Positions 38,440 through 48,654 of a DNA stretch of 64,000 nucleotides are shown here, in pieces. The first letter of the stretch is position 1, and each line of letters opens with the position of its first letter. The notes below the pieces were generated by a model. That model saw only the letters and a list, made by a program, of their open reading frames with translations. It did not search any database and was not told the origin of the DNA. The stretch lies in contig NZ_VKKS01000001.1 of NCBI RefSeq assembly GCF_019402645.1, positions 124,001 through 188,000 on the forward strand, written 5' to 3'. Made by a program: the position numbers and the translations under genes. This DNA comes from Morganella morganii (GTDB lineage: Bacteria > Pseudomonadota > Gammaproteobacteria > Enterobacterales > Enterobacteriaceae).

Positions 38440-39291
38440 TTATTTCCGTTTTTCCAGCGTCCGGTGACGTGACTGCACGTTTTTCCCGCGTGAACGGAAG
38501 TAATCTGCCAGTTGTTCCGCCACATAGACAGAACGGTGTTTCCCGCCGGTACAGCCGATAGCGACTGTCAGGTAGCTGCGGTTATTGGTTTCCAGCATCG
38601 GCAGCCATAATTCCAGATAACTGCGGGTCTGGTAAATAAAGTTATGCACTTCTGTATGACGATCGAGGAACGCGGCCACGGGCTTATCCAGACCGGTCAT
38701 CGGACGCAGTTTCGGATCCCAGTGCGGGTTCGGCAGGAAACGGACATCAAACACATAATCTGCATCAATCGGAATACCATGTTTAAACCCGAAAGACTCG
38801 AACACCATGGTCAGCTCGCGTTCACGCTTGCCGAGCAGGCGGGTTCTCAGCATTTCTGCCAGTTCATGCACCGACATCTCTGAGGTATCGATAATCAGAT
38901 CAGCACGGGAACGCAGTGGTTCCAGCAGATCGCTCTCCTCATCAATGGCACTTTCCAGGGAGAGATTTTTGCTGGAAAGGGGATGCAGACGCCGGGTATC
39001 ACTGTAACGGCGGATCAGGGTGTTGCGATCCGCATCCAGAAACAGCAGTTGTGGTGAGAAACTGGCCGGTAATCTGGTCAGGGCTTCTTCAAATACCTCC
39101 GGGGACTCCGGCATATTCCGGACGTCAATACTCACTGCGGCAGAGATATCACGTGTTGCCAGGGTAGCGGCAAGCTCCGGCAGAAGAGTGACCGGCAGGT
39201 TATCAACGCAGTAGAAACCCATATCTTCCAGCGCCCGCAGGGCAACAGATTTACCCGAACCAGAGCGGCCGCTGACAATCATCAGCACCAT
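38440..39291 (-). CDS. rapZ: RapZ, RNase adapter protein for GlmZ sRNA
   Basis: RapZ binds the sRNA GlmZ and hands it to RNase E, tuning GlmS and amino-sugar supply for the cell envelope. The 283-aa protein has Walker A GRSGSGKS (about residues 8-15), a Walker B-like stretch ([15 protein letters not shown]) and a C-terminal domain ([23 protein letters not shown]) with a Lys/Arg-rich tail ([18 protein letters not shown]) for RNA binding. It follows ptsN by 69 bases. Confidence 0.98.
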   Translation of the reverse strand: MVLMIVSGRSGSGKSVALRALEDMGFYCVDNLPVTLLPELAATLATRDISAAVSIDVRNMPESPEVFEEALTRLPASFSPQLLFLDADRNTLIRRYSDTRRLHPLSSKNLSLESAIDEESDLLEPLRSRADLIIDTSEMSVHELAEMLRTRLLGKRERELTMVFESFGFKHGIPIDADYVFDVRFLPNPHWDPKLRPMTGLDKPVAAFLDRHTEVHNFIYQTRSYLELWLPMLETNNRSYLTVAIGCTGGKHRSVYVAEQLADYFRSRGKNVQSRHRTLEKRK

Positions 39292-39360
39292 GAGGGGACT
39301 CCCTATCGTTTCTCTTTCAATGGCAATACACCATTATCCGTTGTCGTCAGCCGGCTATCA

Positions 39361-39840
39361 TCATTCAGTGATGATACTGTACAGCTCTTCATCGCTTTGC
39401 GCCTGGCGCAACCGGCGGCAGAGCGCTTTGTCAGCCAGCTTTTTGGCCACTAACGACAGTGTGTGTAAATGCGTCTGACACTGATCAGACGGAACAAATA
39501 AAGCAAACAGAATATCCACATTCTGATTGTCGATCGCATCAAACGCGATAGGTTGCTCCAGATGTAAAAATACGCCGCAGGCGGTTTGCGCTTCGCTTTT
39601 GTCCAGTTTTCCGTGGGGGATGGCAATCCCGCCACCGATACCGGTTGTCCCGACTTTTTCCCGTGTAAGGAGTGCCTCAAACAGCGTGTTTTCCGGCAGC
39701 GCCAGCGCGGTGGCAGCCAGTTCACTGATAATCTCCAGCGCGCGCTTCTTACTGGTACAGTGAATATTATTGCGTGTACAGCTGATACTCAGTACATCGC
39801 TCAGGGACAAATTTGCTTCGTTATTCATTTCATTGTTCAC
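39361..39840 (-). CDS. ptsN: PtsN, EIIA-Ntr regulatory protein
   Basis: PtsN is the terminal phospho-acceptor of the nitrogen PTS; in E. coli its unphosphorylated form binds TrkA and KdpD and so links to K+ homeostasis. The 159-aa protein has the phospho-His in GGGIAIPHGKLD (residue 76 with this start). The frame begins at a GTG (39840); an in-frame ATG at 39828 is an equally possible start, and neither has a strong ribosome binding site. KdpD, a PtsN partner, is encoded in the same window. Confidence 0.95.
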   Translation of the reverse strand: MNNEMNNEANLSLSDVLSISCTRNNIHCTSKKRALEIISELAATALALPENTLFEALLTREKVGTTGIGGGIAIPHGKLDKSEAQTACGVFLHLEQPIAFDAIDNQNVDILFALFVPSDQCQTHLHTLSLVAKKLADKALCRRLRQAQSDEELYSIITE

Positions 39841-39851
39841 TTAGGATCAGA

Positions 39852-39880
39852 ATCCCGGCAACCACCATGGTAACCGGGAT
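39852..39880 (-). promoter_or_regulatory. Hairpin between hpf and ptsN
   Basis: ATCCCGG pairs with CCGGGAT, with a further palindromic ACCATGGT in the loop, in the gap of about 107 bases between hpf and ptsN. There is no T-run. It probably marks mRNA processing or differential stability within the rpoN cluster. Confidence 0.45.
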
Positions 39881-39947
39881 CAGAGCACTGCCTTTTCCTG
39901 AGAAAATTCAGACTGTTAATTCAGTCATGCACCAGGGTGCAGAAAAT

Positions 39948-40235
39948 TTACCGGTTTCTCAGTTTTTCTTTGTGTTTGGATAACTGACGGCCGAGTTTTT
40001 CTGCCATCTCATCAATTGCCGCGTACATATCTTCTTTTTCCGCTGAGGCGTGAAGATCCGCACCGTTTACCTGAGCCGTTGCCTCCGCAATTTTACTCAC
40101 CTTTTCAATCCGCAGGATCACCTGAACGCTGTTGATTTTATCGAAAAACTGCTCCAGTTTCTTACACTTGGCTGTCACAGTCTCACGCAATGCATCTGTA
40201 ATTTCAACGTTGTGGCCGGTAATTTGTAATTCCAT
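39948..40235 (-). CDS. hpf: HPF, ribosome hibernation promoting factor (short form)
   Basis: HPF binds the 30S decoding region and helps form 100S ribosome dimers in stationary phase. The longest frame starts at 40262, but the ATG at 40235 has an AAGGAAG site and gives MELQITGHNVEITDALRE with 95 aa, exactly the E. coli short HPF. Motifs: KKLEQFFDKINSVQVILRIEK, VNGADLHASAEKEDMYAAID. It lies directly downstream of rpoN, as is usual. Confidence 0.97.
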   Translation of the reverse strand: MELQITGHNVEITDALRETVTAKCKKLEQFFDKINSVQVILRIEKVSKIAEATAQVNGADLHASAEKEDMYAAIDEMAEKLGRQLSKHKEKLRNR

Positions 40236-40258
40236 AGTGTCTTCCTTCTCAATGTGTA

Positions 40259-41695
40259 TCAAATCAGCTGCTTACGCTGATTTGAGGGCGGGATGGATAA
40301 CGACTCGCGATATTTCGCGACAGTGCGTCTGGCTACCTGAATGCCCTGTCCGGCAAGCATGTCGGTCAGCTTACTGTCGCTGAGTGGTTTCGCCGGATTT
40401 TCGGCGGCAACCAGTTTTTTCACCAGTGCACGAATGGCTGTGGAGGACGCTTCGCCCCCGCTGTCAGTGCTGACGTGGCTGGAGAAAAAGTACTTCAGTT
40501 CAAAGATCCCCCGCGGACTGTGCAGGAATTTCTGCGTTGTGACCCGGGAAATGGTTGATTCATGCATATCAACCCGCAGTGCGATATCAGCCAGCACCAT
40601 GGGCTTCATATATTCTTCGCCCTGTTCAAAGAAGGCCTGCTGTTCTTCCACAATACAGGTTGCAACTCTGAGCAGAGTATCGTTCCGGCTTTCCAGACTT
40701 TTAATGAGCCACTTTGCTTCCTGCAAATTATTGCGGATAAACTGACTGTCGCTCTCACTGCGGGCCCGGGAACCCATCGCGGCATAGTGATTATTGACCC
40801 GCAGACGGGGAATGCTGTCAGAATTGAGTTCCACTGCCCAGCGTTCGCCGTGTTTTTTCACGAGGACGTCCGGAATAACATACTCTGATTCTCCGGTGTT
40901 GACTACCAGGCCCGGGCGCGGTTCCAGTGACTGAATCAGATCGATGGCGGATTTCAGCGCCTCTTCTTTCAGTTTGGTCACACGTCCCAGAGTTCGGAAA
41001 TCCCGGTTCCCCAACAATGCCAGATGCTGATCGGTGATAGCAAGGGCTTCTTTCAGGCTCGTGGTATCCGGCGGCAGAATTTTCAGCTGCACCATCAGAC
41101 ATTCCCGAAGGTCGCGGGCACCCACACCTACCGGATCAAAACGCTGAATACGTTTGAGCACGGCTTCCACATCTTCGGTGGTGACCTCATCGTCACCAAT
41201 ACTGAGGCGGATATCATCGACAGAAACGGTCAGATAGCCGGTTTCATCAATCGCATCAATGATTGAGAAGGCAATCGCGGCATCGGTTTCAGTAAACGGG
41301 GTGAGCCGGGCCTGCCAGATCAGATAATCCTGTAAGGTTTCGGTGGTTTCGCCCTGATAGAGAGGCAAATCATCGTCACCGTAATCATTGCCGGTGCCGG
41401 ACGGTGTGCCGGCGGTGTAGATTTCTTCCCACTGTGCATCCAGCGGTAAATCATCCGGCATGGCGGTCTGTTCGAGAGCCTCGGCGCTGTCCAGCTCTTT
41501 CTGTGTTTCAGATTCAGCAGGCGTGTCAATTTCCTGATGATTATCATCAAGTTCCAGCAACGGGTTAGATTCCAGTGCCTCGCGGATCTCCTGCTGGAGT
41601 TCAAGCGTGGAAAGCTGCAACAAACGGATAGCCTGCTGGAGTTGTGGCGTCATCGCCAGTTGCTGGCTGAGTTTAAGCTGCAGACTCTGCTTCAT
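40259..41695 (-). CDS. rpoN: RpoN, sigma-54 factor
   Basis: Sigma-54 directs RNA polymerase to -24/-12 promoters that need AAA+ activators. It has the N-terminal activator-interaction region ([34 protein letters not shown]), an acidic region II, the core-binding domain, an HTH and the RpoN box [11 protein letters not shown] near the C-terminus. A GTG at 41704 opens the frame, but the ATG at 41695 gives the conserved [12 protein letters not shown] start and 478 aa (E. coli 477). GGAG lies 12 bases before that ATG and 3 before the GTG, so the start is slightly uncertain. Confidence 0.97.
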   Translation of the reverse strand: MKQSLQLKLSQQLAMTPQLQQAIRLLQLSTLELQQEIREALESNPLLELDDNHQEIDTPAESETQKELDSAEALEQTAMPDDLPLDAQWEEIYTAGTPSGTGNDYGDDDLPLYQGETTETLQDYLIWQARLTPFTETDAAIAFSIIDAIDETGYLTVSVDDIRLSIGDDEVTTEDVEAVLKRIQRFDPVGVGARDLRECLMVQLKILPPDTTSLKEALAITDQHLALLGNRDFRTLGRVTKLKEEALKSAIDLIQSLEPRPGLVVNTGESEYVIPDVLVKKHGERWAVELNSDSIPRLRVNNHYAAMGSRARSESDSQFIRNNLQEAKWLIKSLESRNDTLLRVATCIVEEQQAFFEQGEEYMKPMVLADIALRVDMHESTISRVTTQKFLHSPRGIFELKYFFSSHVSTDSGGEASSTAIRALVKKLVAAENPAKPLSDSKLTDMLAGQGIQVARRTVAKYRESLSIPPSNQRKQLI

Positions 41696-41719
41696 TACGG
41701 ACACGGGCTCCTTACGGTA

Positions 41720-42445
41720 TTACAGGCGGAAACCTTCGCCTAAATAAACACGTTTAACCTGCTCATTATTCAGAATGGATTCAGGGCTGCCGTGGGCAAT
41801 CATATGACCCTGGCTGACGATGTAGGCCCGTTCACAGACATCCAGCGTTTCACGAACGTTATGGTCAGTGATCAGGACGCCGAGTCCGTAATCACGGAGG
41901 TGCTGAATAATCTTTTTAATATCAATAACGGAAATCGGGTCAACACCGGCAAACGGTTCATCCAGCAGGATGAATTTCGGGTTGGCGGCCAGTGCGCGGG
42001 CTATTTCCACACGTCGGCGTTCCCCCCCGGACAGTGACTGACCCAGGCTATCGCGCAGATGACTGATATGGAACTCTTCCATCAGCTCTTCTGCCCGCTC
42101 CCGGCGTTCATCATTGTTCAGATCTTTGCGGATTTCAAGCACTGCCATCAGGTTCTGCCACACCGTCAGGCGACGGAAAATGGAGGCCTCCTGAGGCAGG
42201 TAACCGATACCTTTGCGGGCGCGTTCATGCAGCGGCAGCAGGGATATATCCTCATCATCAATGCGGATATTACCGGCATCACGGGGAACAATACCCACCA
42301 CCATATAAAAAGTCGTGGTTTTCCCGGCGCCGTTCGGGCCGAGCAGCCCGACGATTTCACCGGAGCTGACCTCAAGCGTCACATCTTCGACGACTTTGCG
42401 CCCTTTGTAGGCTTTGGCTAATTTGCTTGCAATTAATTTTGCCAT
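41720..42445 (-). CDS. lptB: LptB, ATPase of the LPS export system
   Basis: LptB is the cytosolic ABC ATPase that, with LptFG, extracts lipopolysaccharide from the inner membrane. The 241-aa protein has Walker [10 protein letters not shown], signature [16 protein letters not shown], Walker [14 protein letters not shown] and the H-loop His in [11 protein letters not shown]. It starts six bases after lptA and precedes rpoN, as in E. coli. Confidence 0.98.
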   Translation of the reverse strand: MAKLIASKLAKAYKGRKVVEDVTLEVSSGEIVGLLGPNGAGKTTTFYMVVGIVPRDAGNIRIDDEDISLLPLHERARKGIGYLPQEASIFRRLTVWQNLMAVLEIRKDLNNDERRERAEELMEEFHISHLRDSLGQSLSGGERRRVEIARALAANPKFILLDEPFAGVDPISVIDIKKIIQHLRDYGLGVLITDHNVRETLDVCERAYIVSQGHMIAHGSPESILNNEQVKRVYLGEGFRL

Positions 42446-42451
42446 AAATCG

Positions 42452-42988
42452 TTACTTACCTTTCTGACTGTTTGCCGCCGGGCCTTTTTCCTGAATCTGT
42501 GACGGCAGCAGAACGGTAGTCACCTGTTTGCCTTTGTCACTGAATGCCTGCATCTGCTGTGTCGGCACCACATAAGTAATTTTGTCACCGGTGATATTGC
42601 TGTCCAGCTGTTCCAGATAAGCATTGCCGGTCAGTGTGACCAGTTCATTCGCCATTTCATAACGCAGTTTACTGCCGTGTCCTTTGATTGGCTTGCCGTT
42701 ATCCTGCATCTGGTAGAACGTTACCGGGTTGCCGAATGCTTCGATAACCATTTTATTGGAATCTCCGCCCGGACGGGTAACAACTACTTTGTCAGCACGG
42801 ACATCAATCGTCCCCTGTTTTACCACGACATTGTCCGTAAATGTGGTGATATTTTTTTCTAAATCAAGGGCTTGCTTTAATGATGTTACTGTCACCGGCT
42901 GCCGGGTATCTTCCTTTAACGCCAAAGCAGGGACATTGACGGCCAGAATTGCTGTTGCAATCAGAGTATTAAGGATGTTTGCTTTCAT
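42452..42988 (-). CDS. lptA: LptA, periplasmic LPS transport protein
   Basis: LptA forms the beta-jellyroll bridge that carries LPS across the periplasm. The ATG at 42988 gives MKANILNTLIATAILAVNVPALA, a clean signal peptide with AxA-type cleavage, then the OstA-like domain (VVVKQGTIDVRADKVVVTRPGG, FYQMQDNGKPIKGHGSKLRYEM, LTGNAYLEQLDSNITGDKI). The longer frame to 43015 would spoil the signal peptide. The length is 178 aa (E. coli 185). The start lies inside the end of lptC, so translation is coupled. Confidence 0.96.
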   Translation of the reverse strand: MKANILNTLIATAILAVNVPALALKEDTRQPVTVTSLKQALDLEKNITTFTDNVVVKQGTIDVRADKVVVTRPGGDSNKMVIEAFGNPVTFYQMQDNGKPIKGHGSKLRYEMANELVTLTGNAYLEQLDSNITGDKITYVVPTQQMQAFSDKGKQVTTVLLPSQIQEKGPAANSQKGK

Positions 42989-43550
42989 TTGGGATCTCAT
43001 AGTAAGTCTGTACATCTTTGATCAGTTCCGCATTACGATTGCGTAAATTACCCCGCATCTGCAATCCGACGGAACGCAGTCCTGTTCCCGTGATGGTGAC
43101 TTTATCGTCAGAACTCACATCCTGGGTTATCAGATTGACTTCGGCGTTATCCGTGGTGATCTGCCTGAGCTGCGTATCGGTGGTCAGACTGTCAACCTGC
43201 ACATCACCGTATAAATATAACATTCGGTCATTGGTTAATTTGGCCCGCTTTGAACGAATCGTCCAGGTGGCGGTTTTATCAGGGTCGTAGGTGGTCAGCA
43301 CCGGATTAGTAAACCATGTTACTTTTTCCTGAGCAAAGTTTTGCACATCATCCGCATTCAGCCTGTACGCCAGCAGTCCTGTCGGCTCATAAGCCAGGGT
43401 TGAGGACGTTTCGGTTTTATACGTCGGCGTACCGTCTTCCACAATCTTACCGTCGGTGTCACCTGAACGGGAAACCGACAGGTTCCAGCCGAGCAGACCG
43501 AGGGCGATAAGCGCCAGAATAATGATCAGCCAAAGCTTAAATTTACTCAT
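42969..43550 (-). CDS. lptC: LptC, inner-membrane LPS transport protein
   Basis: LptC is a bitopic protein that receives LPS from LptBFG and passes it to LptA. From the ATG at 43550 (AGGGA site) it is 193 aa: a transmembrane helix (about residues 7-26), then a jellyroll domain with PTYKTETSSTLAYEPTG, ANDRMLYLYGDVQV-like LTNDRMLYLYGDVQ and MRGNLRNRNAELIKDV. The frame extends upstream to 43616, but homology supports this start. It overlaps lptA by 20 bases. Confidence 0.96.
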   Translation of the reverse strand: MSKFKLWLIIILALIALGLLGWNLSVSRSGDTDGKIVEDGTPTYKTETSSTLAYEPTGLLAYRLNADDVQNFAQEKVTWFTNPVLTTYDPDKTATWTIRSKRAKLTNDRMLYLYGDVQVDSLTTDTQLRQITTDNAEVNLITQDVSSDDKVTITGTGLRSVGLQMRGNLRNRNAELIKDVQTYYEIPNESKHP

Positions 43551-43590
43551 GAGATCCCTGATAAAGCCACTATAACCAATGAAATATTCT

Positions 43591-44154
43591 TCAGACGGAC
43601 AGGCCTTTTGCCTCATCCAGCTTATTTTGTGCCAGCAGAATCAGATCGCACAATTCGCGGACAGCCCCGCGGCCGCCGGCAATCTGTGTAACATAATCCG
43701 CTTTGGGTAACAATAACGGGTGGGCATCCGCCACTGCGGCGGATAAGCCGACCTCTGCCATGACCGGCCAGTCAATCAGGTCATCGCCGATATAGGCGAC
43801 TTCGCCGGGGCGAACTGCCAGTTTATCTAATAGTTCGCGATACGCCAAAAGCTTATCGCTCTGTCCCTGGTAAAGATGTGTAATTCCGAGTGTATTAGCA
43901 CGATCTTCCAGTAATTTTGCTTTGCGACCGGTAATTATCGCCACCTCTATCCCGGAGGTCAGCAGGCAGCGGATACCGTAGCCGTCGCGGACATTGAATG
44001 CCTTCAGCTCTTCGCCGTTGTTGCCCTGATAAATCAGGCCGTCAGACATCACGCCGTCCACATCACAGATAAGAAGCCGTATTTTAGCGGCTTTTTCCAT
44101 AACTGTTTGTGCTATCGGGCCATAACAGGTGTCCATAGTGGTAATTTGTGTCAT
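43591..44154 (-). CDS. kdsC: KdsC, KDO-8-phosphate phosphatase
   Basis: KdsC removes phosphate from KDO 8-phosphate to give KDO for LPS inner core. It is a HAD-family, C0-type phosphatase of 187 aa with motif I LICDVDGVMSDG, motif II region VAIITGRKAKLLEDRA, a Lys in LYQGQSDKLLAYREL and motif III AYIGDDLIDWPVM. It begins nine bases after kdsD and is followed by the lptCAB genes. Confidence 0.98.
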   Translation of the reverse strand: MTQITTMDTCYGPIAQTVMEKAAKIRLLICDVDGVMSDGLIYQGNNGEELKAFNVRDGYGIRCLLTSGIEVAIITGRKAKLLEDRANTLGITHLYQGQSDKLLAYRELLDKLAVRPGEVAYIGDDLIDWPVMAEVGLSAAVADAHPLLLPKADYVTQIAGGRGAVRELCDLILLAQNKLDEAKGLSV

Positions 44155-44163
44155 CGTCAGTCC

Positions 44164-45132
44164 TTATACCACCCCGGCCTGGAGCAGATCATGCATATGC
44201 AGTACACCCAGCAGCTTATCACCTTCTGTGACTAATAAAGAGGTGATATGACGGGATTGCATTAAATTCAGTGCTTCAACCGCCAGAGTATTGGCTTTGA
44301 TGCGGATCCCGCCCGGGGTCATCACATCGGCAATCTGGCAGTTATTGAGATCAGTGCCGGCATCGAAAATCCGGCGCAGATCGCCGTCGGTGAAAATGCC
44401 CTGAATGATCATGTCATCATCACAGATAACCGTCATGCCCAGTTTTTTGCGGGTGATCTCGACCAGTGCTTCGCGCAGTGAAGCGGTTTTCGGCACCCGC
44501 GGAATATCATCACCGGTATTCATCAGGTCAGAGACCAGTAACAGCAGTTTGCGGCCGAGTGCACCACCCGGGTGAGAAAGCGCGAAATCTTCTGCGGTAA
44601 AACCGCGTGCCTGCAATAAGGCAATCGCCAGCGCATCGCCCATGACCAGGGTGGCGGTGGTACTGGTGGTCGGGGCAAGGCCGAGCGGACAGGCTTCCTG
44701 CGGGACTTTAATGCACAGATGGATATCCGCCGCTTTCCCCATGGTACTGTCCGGGTTACCGGTCATACAGATAAGCGGGATGTTCTGACGTTTGATAACA
44801 GGGATCAGTGCCTGAATTTCAGAGGATTCACCGGAATTTGAAATTGCGATAATCACATCTTTCTTTGTGACCATTCCCAGGTCGCCGTGTGCGGCTTCGC
44901 CCGGATGAACAAAGAAGGAAGAAGTGCCGGTGCTGGCAAATGTTGCGGCCATTTTGTGGCCGATATGACCGGATTTGCCCATTCCCATAATGATCACTTT
45001 GCCTTCACAACGGAATATCAGTTCACAGGCTTTGTCGAAATCATCATTAATATACTGTTCGAGTGACGCCAGACCTTCACGTTCAATCCGGAGGACACGT
45101 TTACCTGTTAGTTGAAAATCAGTTCGGGACAT
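44164..45132 (-). CDS. kdsD: KdsD, D-arabinose 5-phosphate isomerase
   Basis: KdsD interconverts ribulose 5-phosphate and arabinose 5-phosphate, the first step towards KDO. It has an N-terminal SIS domain (VIIMGMGKSGHIGHKMAATFASTG, FVHPGEAAHGDLGMV, SNSGESSE, LAPTTSTTATLVMGDALA) and a C-terminal pair of CBS domains. The start is uncertain: the ATG at 45132 gives 322 aa beginning MSRTDFQLTGKRVL, while a GTG at 45180, three bases past yrbG, gives 338 aa; E. coli has 328. Neither has a strong ribosome binding site. Confidence 0.95.
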   Translation of the reverse strand: MSRTDFQLTGKRVLRIEREGLASLEQYINDDFDKACELIFRCEGKVIIMGMGKSGHIGHKMAATFASTGTSSFFVHPGEAAHGDLGMVTKKDVIIAISNSGESSEIQALIPVIKRQNIPLICMTGNPDSTMGKAADIHLCIKVPQEACPLGLAPTTSTTATLVMGDALAIALLQARGFTAEDFALSHPGGALGRKLLLLVSDLMNTGDDIPRVPKTASLREALVEITRKKLGMTVICDDDMIIQGIFTDGDLRRIFDAGTDLNNCQIADVMTPGGIRIKANTLAVEALNLMQSRHITSLLVTEGDKLLGVLHMHDLLQAGVV

Positions 45133-45183
45133 CAGTTTTTTCTCACTTTCAGTGTATGTCTGTGTATTAATGGCTGACACTTA

Positions 45184-46143
45184 TCAGCCGGTAAAAAGAC
45201 TTATCAGCCAGGCGGTGAATGCACTGAGCAGAATAATGCCTTTCAGCCGGTTCAGCCGCTGGTTCCGGCCGGCCGCAAAGAAAATAAATAATACACCAGC
45301 CGCGATCATCACGGCAAAATCGGTCATAAAGCTGTCTGCCGCCATCGGTGCCGCCGCTAACATGGCCGGTATTCCCGCAACGACAGTTGTGTTAAACAGT
45401 GTCGCGCCGATAAGATTACCCAGCGCGATATCCTTCTCTCCTTTGACGGCTGCCGCAATCGTGGTGCAGAGCTCCGGCAGACTGGTACCGACAGCCAGGA
45501 TAGTCAGTCCGGTGATACGTCCGCTGATATCCGCATAGCGGGTGAATGCAGAGGCATTATCGATCACAATCCGGACAGCTACCGGCATAATCAGCAACCC
45601 GGCGACCAGCCACAATAAAGCAACCGGCAAATTATTTTCCTGCGGCAGTTCATGGTTTTGTTCAGTTGTGAAGCCGTCATACTGATCACGCTGCGCCATT
45701 GCGGCAATTTTCACCATCAGCCAGAGACTGGCGAGCCCCGCAAGTACCAGAAACCCGCCCTGAACCCGTGTGATGCCGCCGGACCAGATAAACAGCCCGA
45801 ACAGCGCCATTACGGCCAGCATCAGCGGCAGCTCACGGCGCAGCACCGCCGACTGTACACTCAGCGGGCGGATAAGGGCGGCAAGCCCGGTAATCAGCAG
45901 TAAATTGGTAATATTGGAGCCGATAATGGTGCCGAGCGCCAGATCCGGCTGCCCTTCAAGCACCGCACCGGCCGAAGTCAGCAGTTCCGGCAGCGATGTG
46001 CCGGGACCGGCCACCAGAATACCTGTGATAAACGGGGAGATGCCGAGCGCGCGGGAAAAAACCGCTGCGCCGTACACAATCCGGTCAGAGGCATAAACCA
46101 GCAGAATCAACCCGGTAAGTAAAAGGATGCTGGTGAGTAACAT
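45184..46143 (-). CDS. yrbG: YrbG, Ca2+/Na+ exchanger-family membrane protein
   Basis: A cation/Ca2+ antiporter-superfamily protein of 319 aa with about ten transmembrane helices and the two inverted alpha repeats that carry the ion-binding motif: GPGTSLPELLTSAGAV ... GTIIGSNITNLLL, and AVGTSLPELCTTIAAAV ... GNLIGATLFNTTV. The ATG at 46143 has a strong GGAGGAG site, so the longer frame to 46221 is rejected. The first repeat has GPGTSLPE where E. coli has SIGTSLPE. It heads the minus-strand yrbG-kdsDC-lptCAB chain. Confidence 0.94.
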   Translation of the reverse strand: MLLTSILLLTGLILLVYASDRIVYGAAVFSRALGISPFITGILVAGPGTSLPELLTSAGAVLEGQPDLALGTIIGSNITNLLLITGLAALIRPLSVQSAVLRRELPLMLAVMALFGLFIWSGGITRVQGGFLVLAGLASLWLMVKIAAMAQRDQYDGFTTEQNHELPQENNLPVALLWLVAGLLIMPVAVRIVIDNASAFTRYADISGRITGLTILAVGTSLPELCTTIAAAVKGEKDIALGNLIGATLFNTTVVAGIPAMLAAAPMAADSFMTDFAVMIAAGVLFIFFAAGRNQRLNRLKGIILLSAFTAWLISLFTG

Positions 46144-46532
46144 GGCTCTCCTCCGGGCTGAAAAACAGTCAGAAATAATGAAGTACGGGAAATTGAGGGT
46201 ATTGTACGGGCTGAGGCGCAAAAGTAAAACAGGCGCGTTGGCTTCGTTCGTTTACCCCGGTCATATACGGGTGTATGTCCCCGCCATGTTTCCCGGAATA
46301 TCCTCAATTTGCTGCCATTGGTGCGTTTTGTGCCCGGCAGGGGCGTTAATGTTATATGCTGATATACTTGTGTATCGCTGTACTTATGCCCTGTTACTCA
46401 GGGGGGATACATAATTCAGACGGTAACACCCGCATTTAAAGGCGAAAATTGCCGGATTTTTTTATATTATGATGGGTCAGTCCTGCATGTGTTGTAACAA
46501 CACGAAAAACATAATGTTAAGGTTGTTAGGTT
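46144..46532. promoter_or_regulatory. Divergent promoter region, yrbG / mlaF
   Basis: A gap of 389 bases without a gene. At 46489-46503, GTGTTGT-A-ACAACAC is a perfect 7-bp-arm palindrome 30 bases before the mlaF start, a plausible operator or transcript-start element. Bases 46460-46472 are rich in TATA-like steps, but no -35 with proper spacing was found. The two envelope operons (LPS synthesis/export and Mla) are both driven from here. Confidence 0.5.
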
Positions 46533-47336
46533 ATGAACCGACAGACGGAAAATATTATTGAGATCCGGAACATGTGCTTCCGGCGCGGTTCGCGCATGCT
46601 GTTTAATGATATCAGCATGGATGTGCCGCGCGGCAAAGTGACCGCGATTATGGGGCCGTCCGGGATCGGGAAAACCACACTGTTACGCCTGATCGGCGGA
46701 CAATTGCGGCCGGACAGCGGCGAAATCTGGTTTGACGGCGATAATATCCCGGCACTCTCCCGCAGCAAACTCTATCAGTCCCGCCGTAAAATGAGCATGC
46801 TGTTTCAGTCCGGTGCGTTATTCACCGATATGACCGTGTATGACAACGTGGCGTTTCCGCTGCGTGAACATACCCGTCTGCCGGAATCCCTGGTCCGGAC
46901 AACGGTGATGATGAAACTGGAAGCGGTCGGTTTACGCGGGGCGGCAAACCTGATGCCGTCCGAACTCTCCGGGGGCATGGCGCGCCGTGCGGCACTGGCA
47001 CGGGCAATTGCACTGGATCCGGATCTTATCCTGTTTGATGAGCCGTTTGTCGGACAGGATCCGATTACCATGGGGGTGCTGGTGAAACTGATTGATGAAC
47101 TCAATCAGTCGCTGGGTGTAACCTGTATCGTGGTTTCTCACGATGTGCCGGAAGTGCTCAGTATTGCGGATCACGCCTATATTGTCGCGGAGCAGTCCGT
47201 GATTGCACAGGGTACCGCAGAAGAGTTGCAGGATAACACCGAACCGCGTGTGCGCCAGTTCCTGGATGGTATTGCTGACGGGCCGGTTCCTTTCCGCTAT
47301 CCGGCGGGTGATTACCAATCAGATTTATTAGGATAA
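46533..47336 (+). CDS. mlaF: MlaF, ATPase of the Mla phospholipid transporter
   Basis: MlaF powers the MlaFEDB complex, which moves mislocalised phospholipids between the outer and inner membranes to keep lipid asymmetry. The 267-aa ABC ATPase has Walker [14 protein letters not shown], signature [16 protein letters not shown], Walker [14 protein letters not shown] and the H-loop region [12 protein letters not shown]. It is the first of five tightly linked mla genes. Confidence 0.98.
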   Translation: MNRQTENIIEIRNMCFRRGSRMLFNDISMDVPRGKVTAIMGPSGIGKTTLLRLIGGQLRPDSGEIWFDGDNIPALSRSKLYQSRRKMSMLFQSGALFTDMTVYDNVAFPLREHTRLPESLVRTTVMMKLEAVGLRGAANLMPSELSGGMARRAALARAIALDPDLILFDEPFVGQDPITMGVLVKLIDELNQSLGVTCIVVSHDVPEVLSIADHAYIVAEQSVIAQGTAEELQDNTEPRVRQFLDGIADGPVPFRYPAGDYQSDLLG

Positions 47337-47343
47337 ACGAGAC

Positions 47344-48126
47344 ATGTTGACACAGGCACTTGCTGCTTTGGGACGCCGTGCGTTAGCGACATGCGCGTCT
47401 TTCGGGCGGTCAGGATACATGCTGTTCCGTGCGCTGTTCGGCAAACCGCAGTTTGCCCGGCAGTGGCCGCTGCTGCGCAAGCAGCTTTACAGCGTCGGTG
47501 TGCAGTCCCTGCTGATTATTTCAGTATCCGGGCTGTTTATCGGGATGGTTCTGGCCTTACAGGGATATCTGGTTCTGAAAACCTTCAGTGCGGAAGCCAG
47601 CCTCGGTATGATGGTGGCGCTGTCGCTGCTGCGTGAGCTGGGGCCGGTGGTGACTGCACTGTTGTTTGCCGGACGTGCCGGTTCCGCACTGACGGCGGAA
47701 ATCGGTCTGATGAAAGCCACAGAACAGTTATCCAGTCTGGAAATGATGGCAGTGGATCCGCTGCGCCGTGTGATTGCACCGCGTTTCTGGGCCGGTTTTA
47801 TCAGTATGCCGTTGTTATCCATGATTTTTGTCGCAGTTGGTATTCTGGGCGGGGTCATGGTCGGGGTGGACTGGAAAGGGATTGACGAAGGTTTCTACTG
47901 GGCATCTATGCAGGCCAATGTGGACTGGCAGAAAGACGTGATGAACTGCATTTACAAAAGTGTGGTTTTCGCTTTCACCGTCACCTGGATTGCCCTGTTC
48001 AACGGGTATGACGCTATTCCGACGTCTGAAGGGATTAGTCGGGCAACAACACGCACGGTCGTTCATTCATCGCTTGCCGTGTTAGGGTTAGATTTTGTGC
48101 TTACGGCACTGATGTTCGGGAATTAA
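47344..48126 (+). CDS. mlaE: MlaE, permease of the Mla phospholipid transporter
   Basis: A 260-aa inner-membrane permease with an N-terminal interfacial helix and about five transmembrane helices. It has the MlaE/DUF140 signatures [30 protein letters not shown]-like [29 protein letters not shown] and [13 protein letters not shown]. It starts seven bases after mlaF. Confidence 0.98.
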   Translation: MLTQALAALGRRALATCASFGRSGYMLFRALFGKPQFARQWPLLRKQLYSVGVQSLLIISVSGLFIGMVLALQGYLVLKTFSAEASLGMMVALSLLRELGPVVTALLFAGRAGSALTAEIGLMKATEQLSSLEMMAVDPLRRVIAPRFWAGFISMPLLSMIFVAVGILGGVMVGVDWKGIDEGFYWASMQANVDWQKDVMNCIYKSVVFAFTVTWIALFNGYDAIPTSEGISRATTRTVVHSSLAVLGLDFVLTALMFGN

Positions 48127-48129
48127 ACA

Positions 48130-48654
48130 ATGCAAAGCAAGAAAAATGAAGTTTGGGTCGGACTTTTCGTCTTAATTGCCATTGCGGCGATTGTCTTCCT
48201 GGCACTGAAAGTAGCGGATATCCGCTCTGTCGGCAGCGAAAAAACCTACCGGGTTTCTGCCACTTTTGATGACATCGGCGGCCTGCAGGCACGTTCACCG
48301 GTAAAAATCGGCGGGGTGGTGATAGGTCGTGTTAATGACATCCGGCTGGACAAAGACTATAAACCGGAAGTGACACTGGATATCTACAGTCAGTATGATC
48401 AGATACCGGATACCAGTTCATTATCTATCCGTACATCCGGTCTGCTGGGCGAGCAGTATCTTGCTCTCAGCAAAGGGTTTGAAAATACAACAGATCCGGA
48501 TCTGCCGATGACCGAAATGCTGAAAGACGGCAGCCGTATTCAGGACACCAAACCGGCTATGGTACTGGAAGATTTAATCGGTCAGTTCCTGTATAAGAGC
48601 GGCGATGGTGAGGGGGCAAAAACCCCGGATACTGAACCGGCTGTACAGCACTGA
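48130..48654 (+). CDS. mlaD: MlaD, MCE-domain lipid-binding subunit
   Basis: A 174-aa protein with one N-terminal transmembrane helix (about residues 8-27) and a periplasmic MCE domain (TYRVSATFDDIGGLQARSPVKIGGVVIGRV, ISIRTSGLLGEQYL-like LSIRTSGLLGEQYLAL). MlaD hexamers form the hydrophobic channel on top of MlaE. It starts three bases after mlaE. Confidence 0.98.
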   Translation: MQSKKNEVWVGLFVLIAIAAIVFLALKVADIRSVGSEKTYRVSATFDDIGGLQARSPVKIGGVVIGRVNDIRLDKDYKPEVTLDIYSQYDQIPDTSSLSIRTSGLLGEQYLALSKGFENTTDPDLPMTEMLKDGSRIQDTKPAMVLEDLIGQFLYKSGDGEGAKTPDTEPAVQH

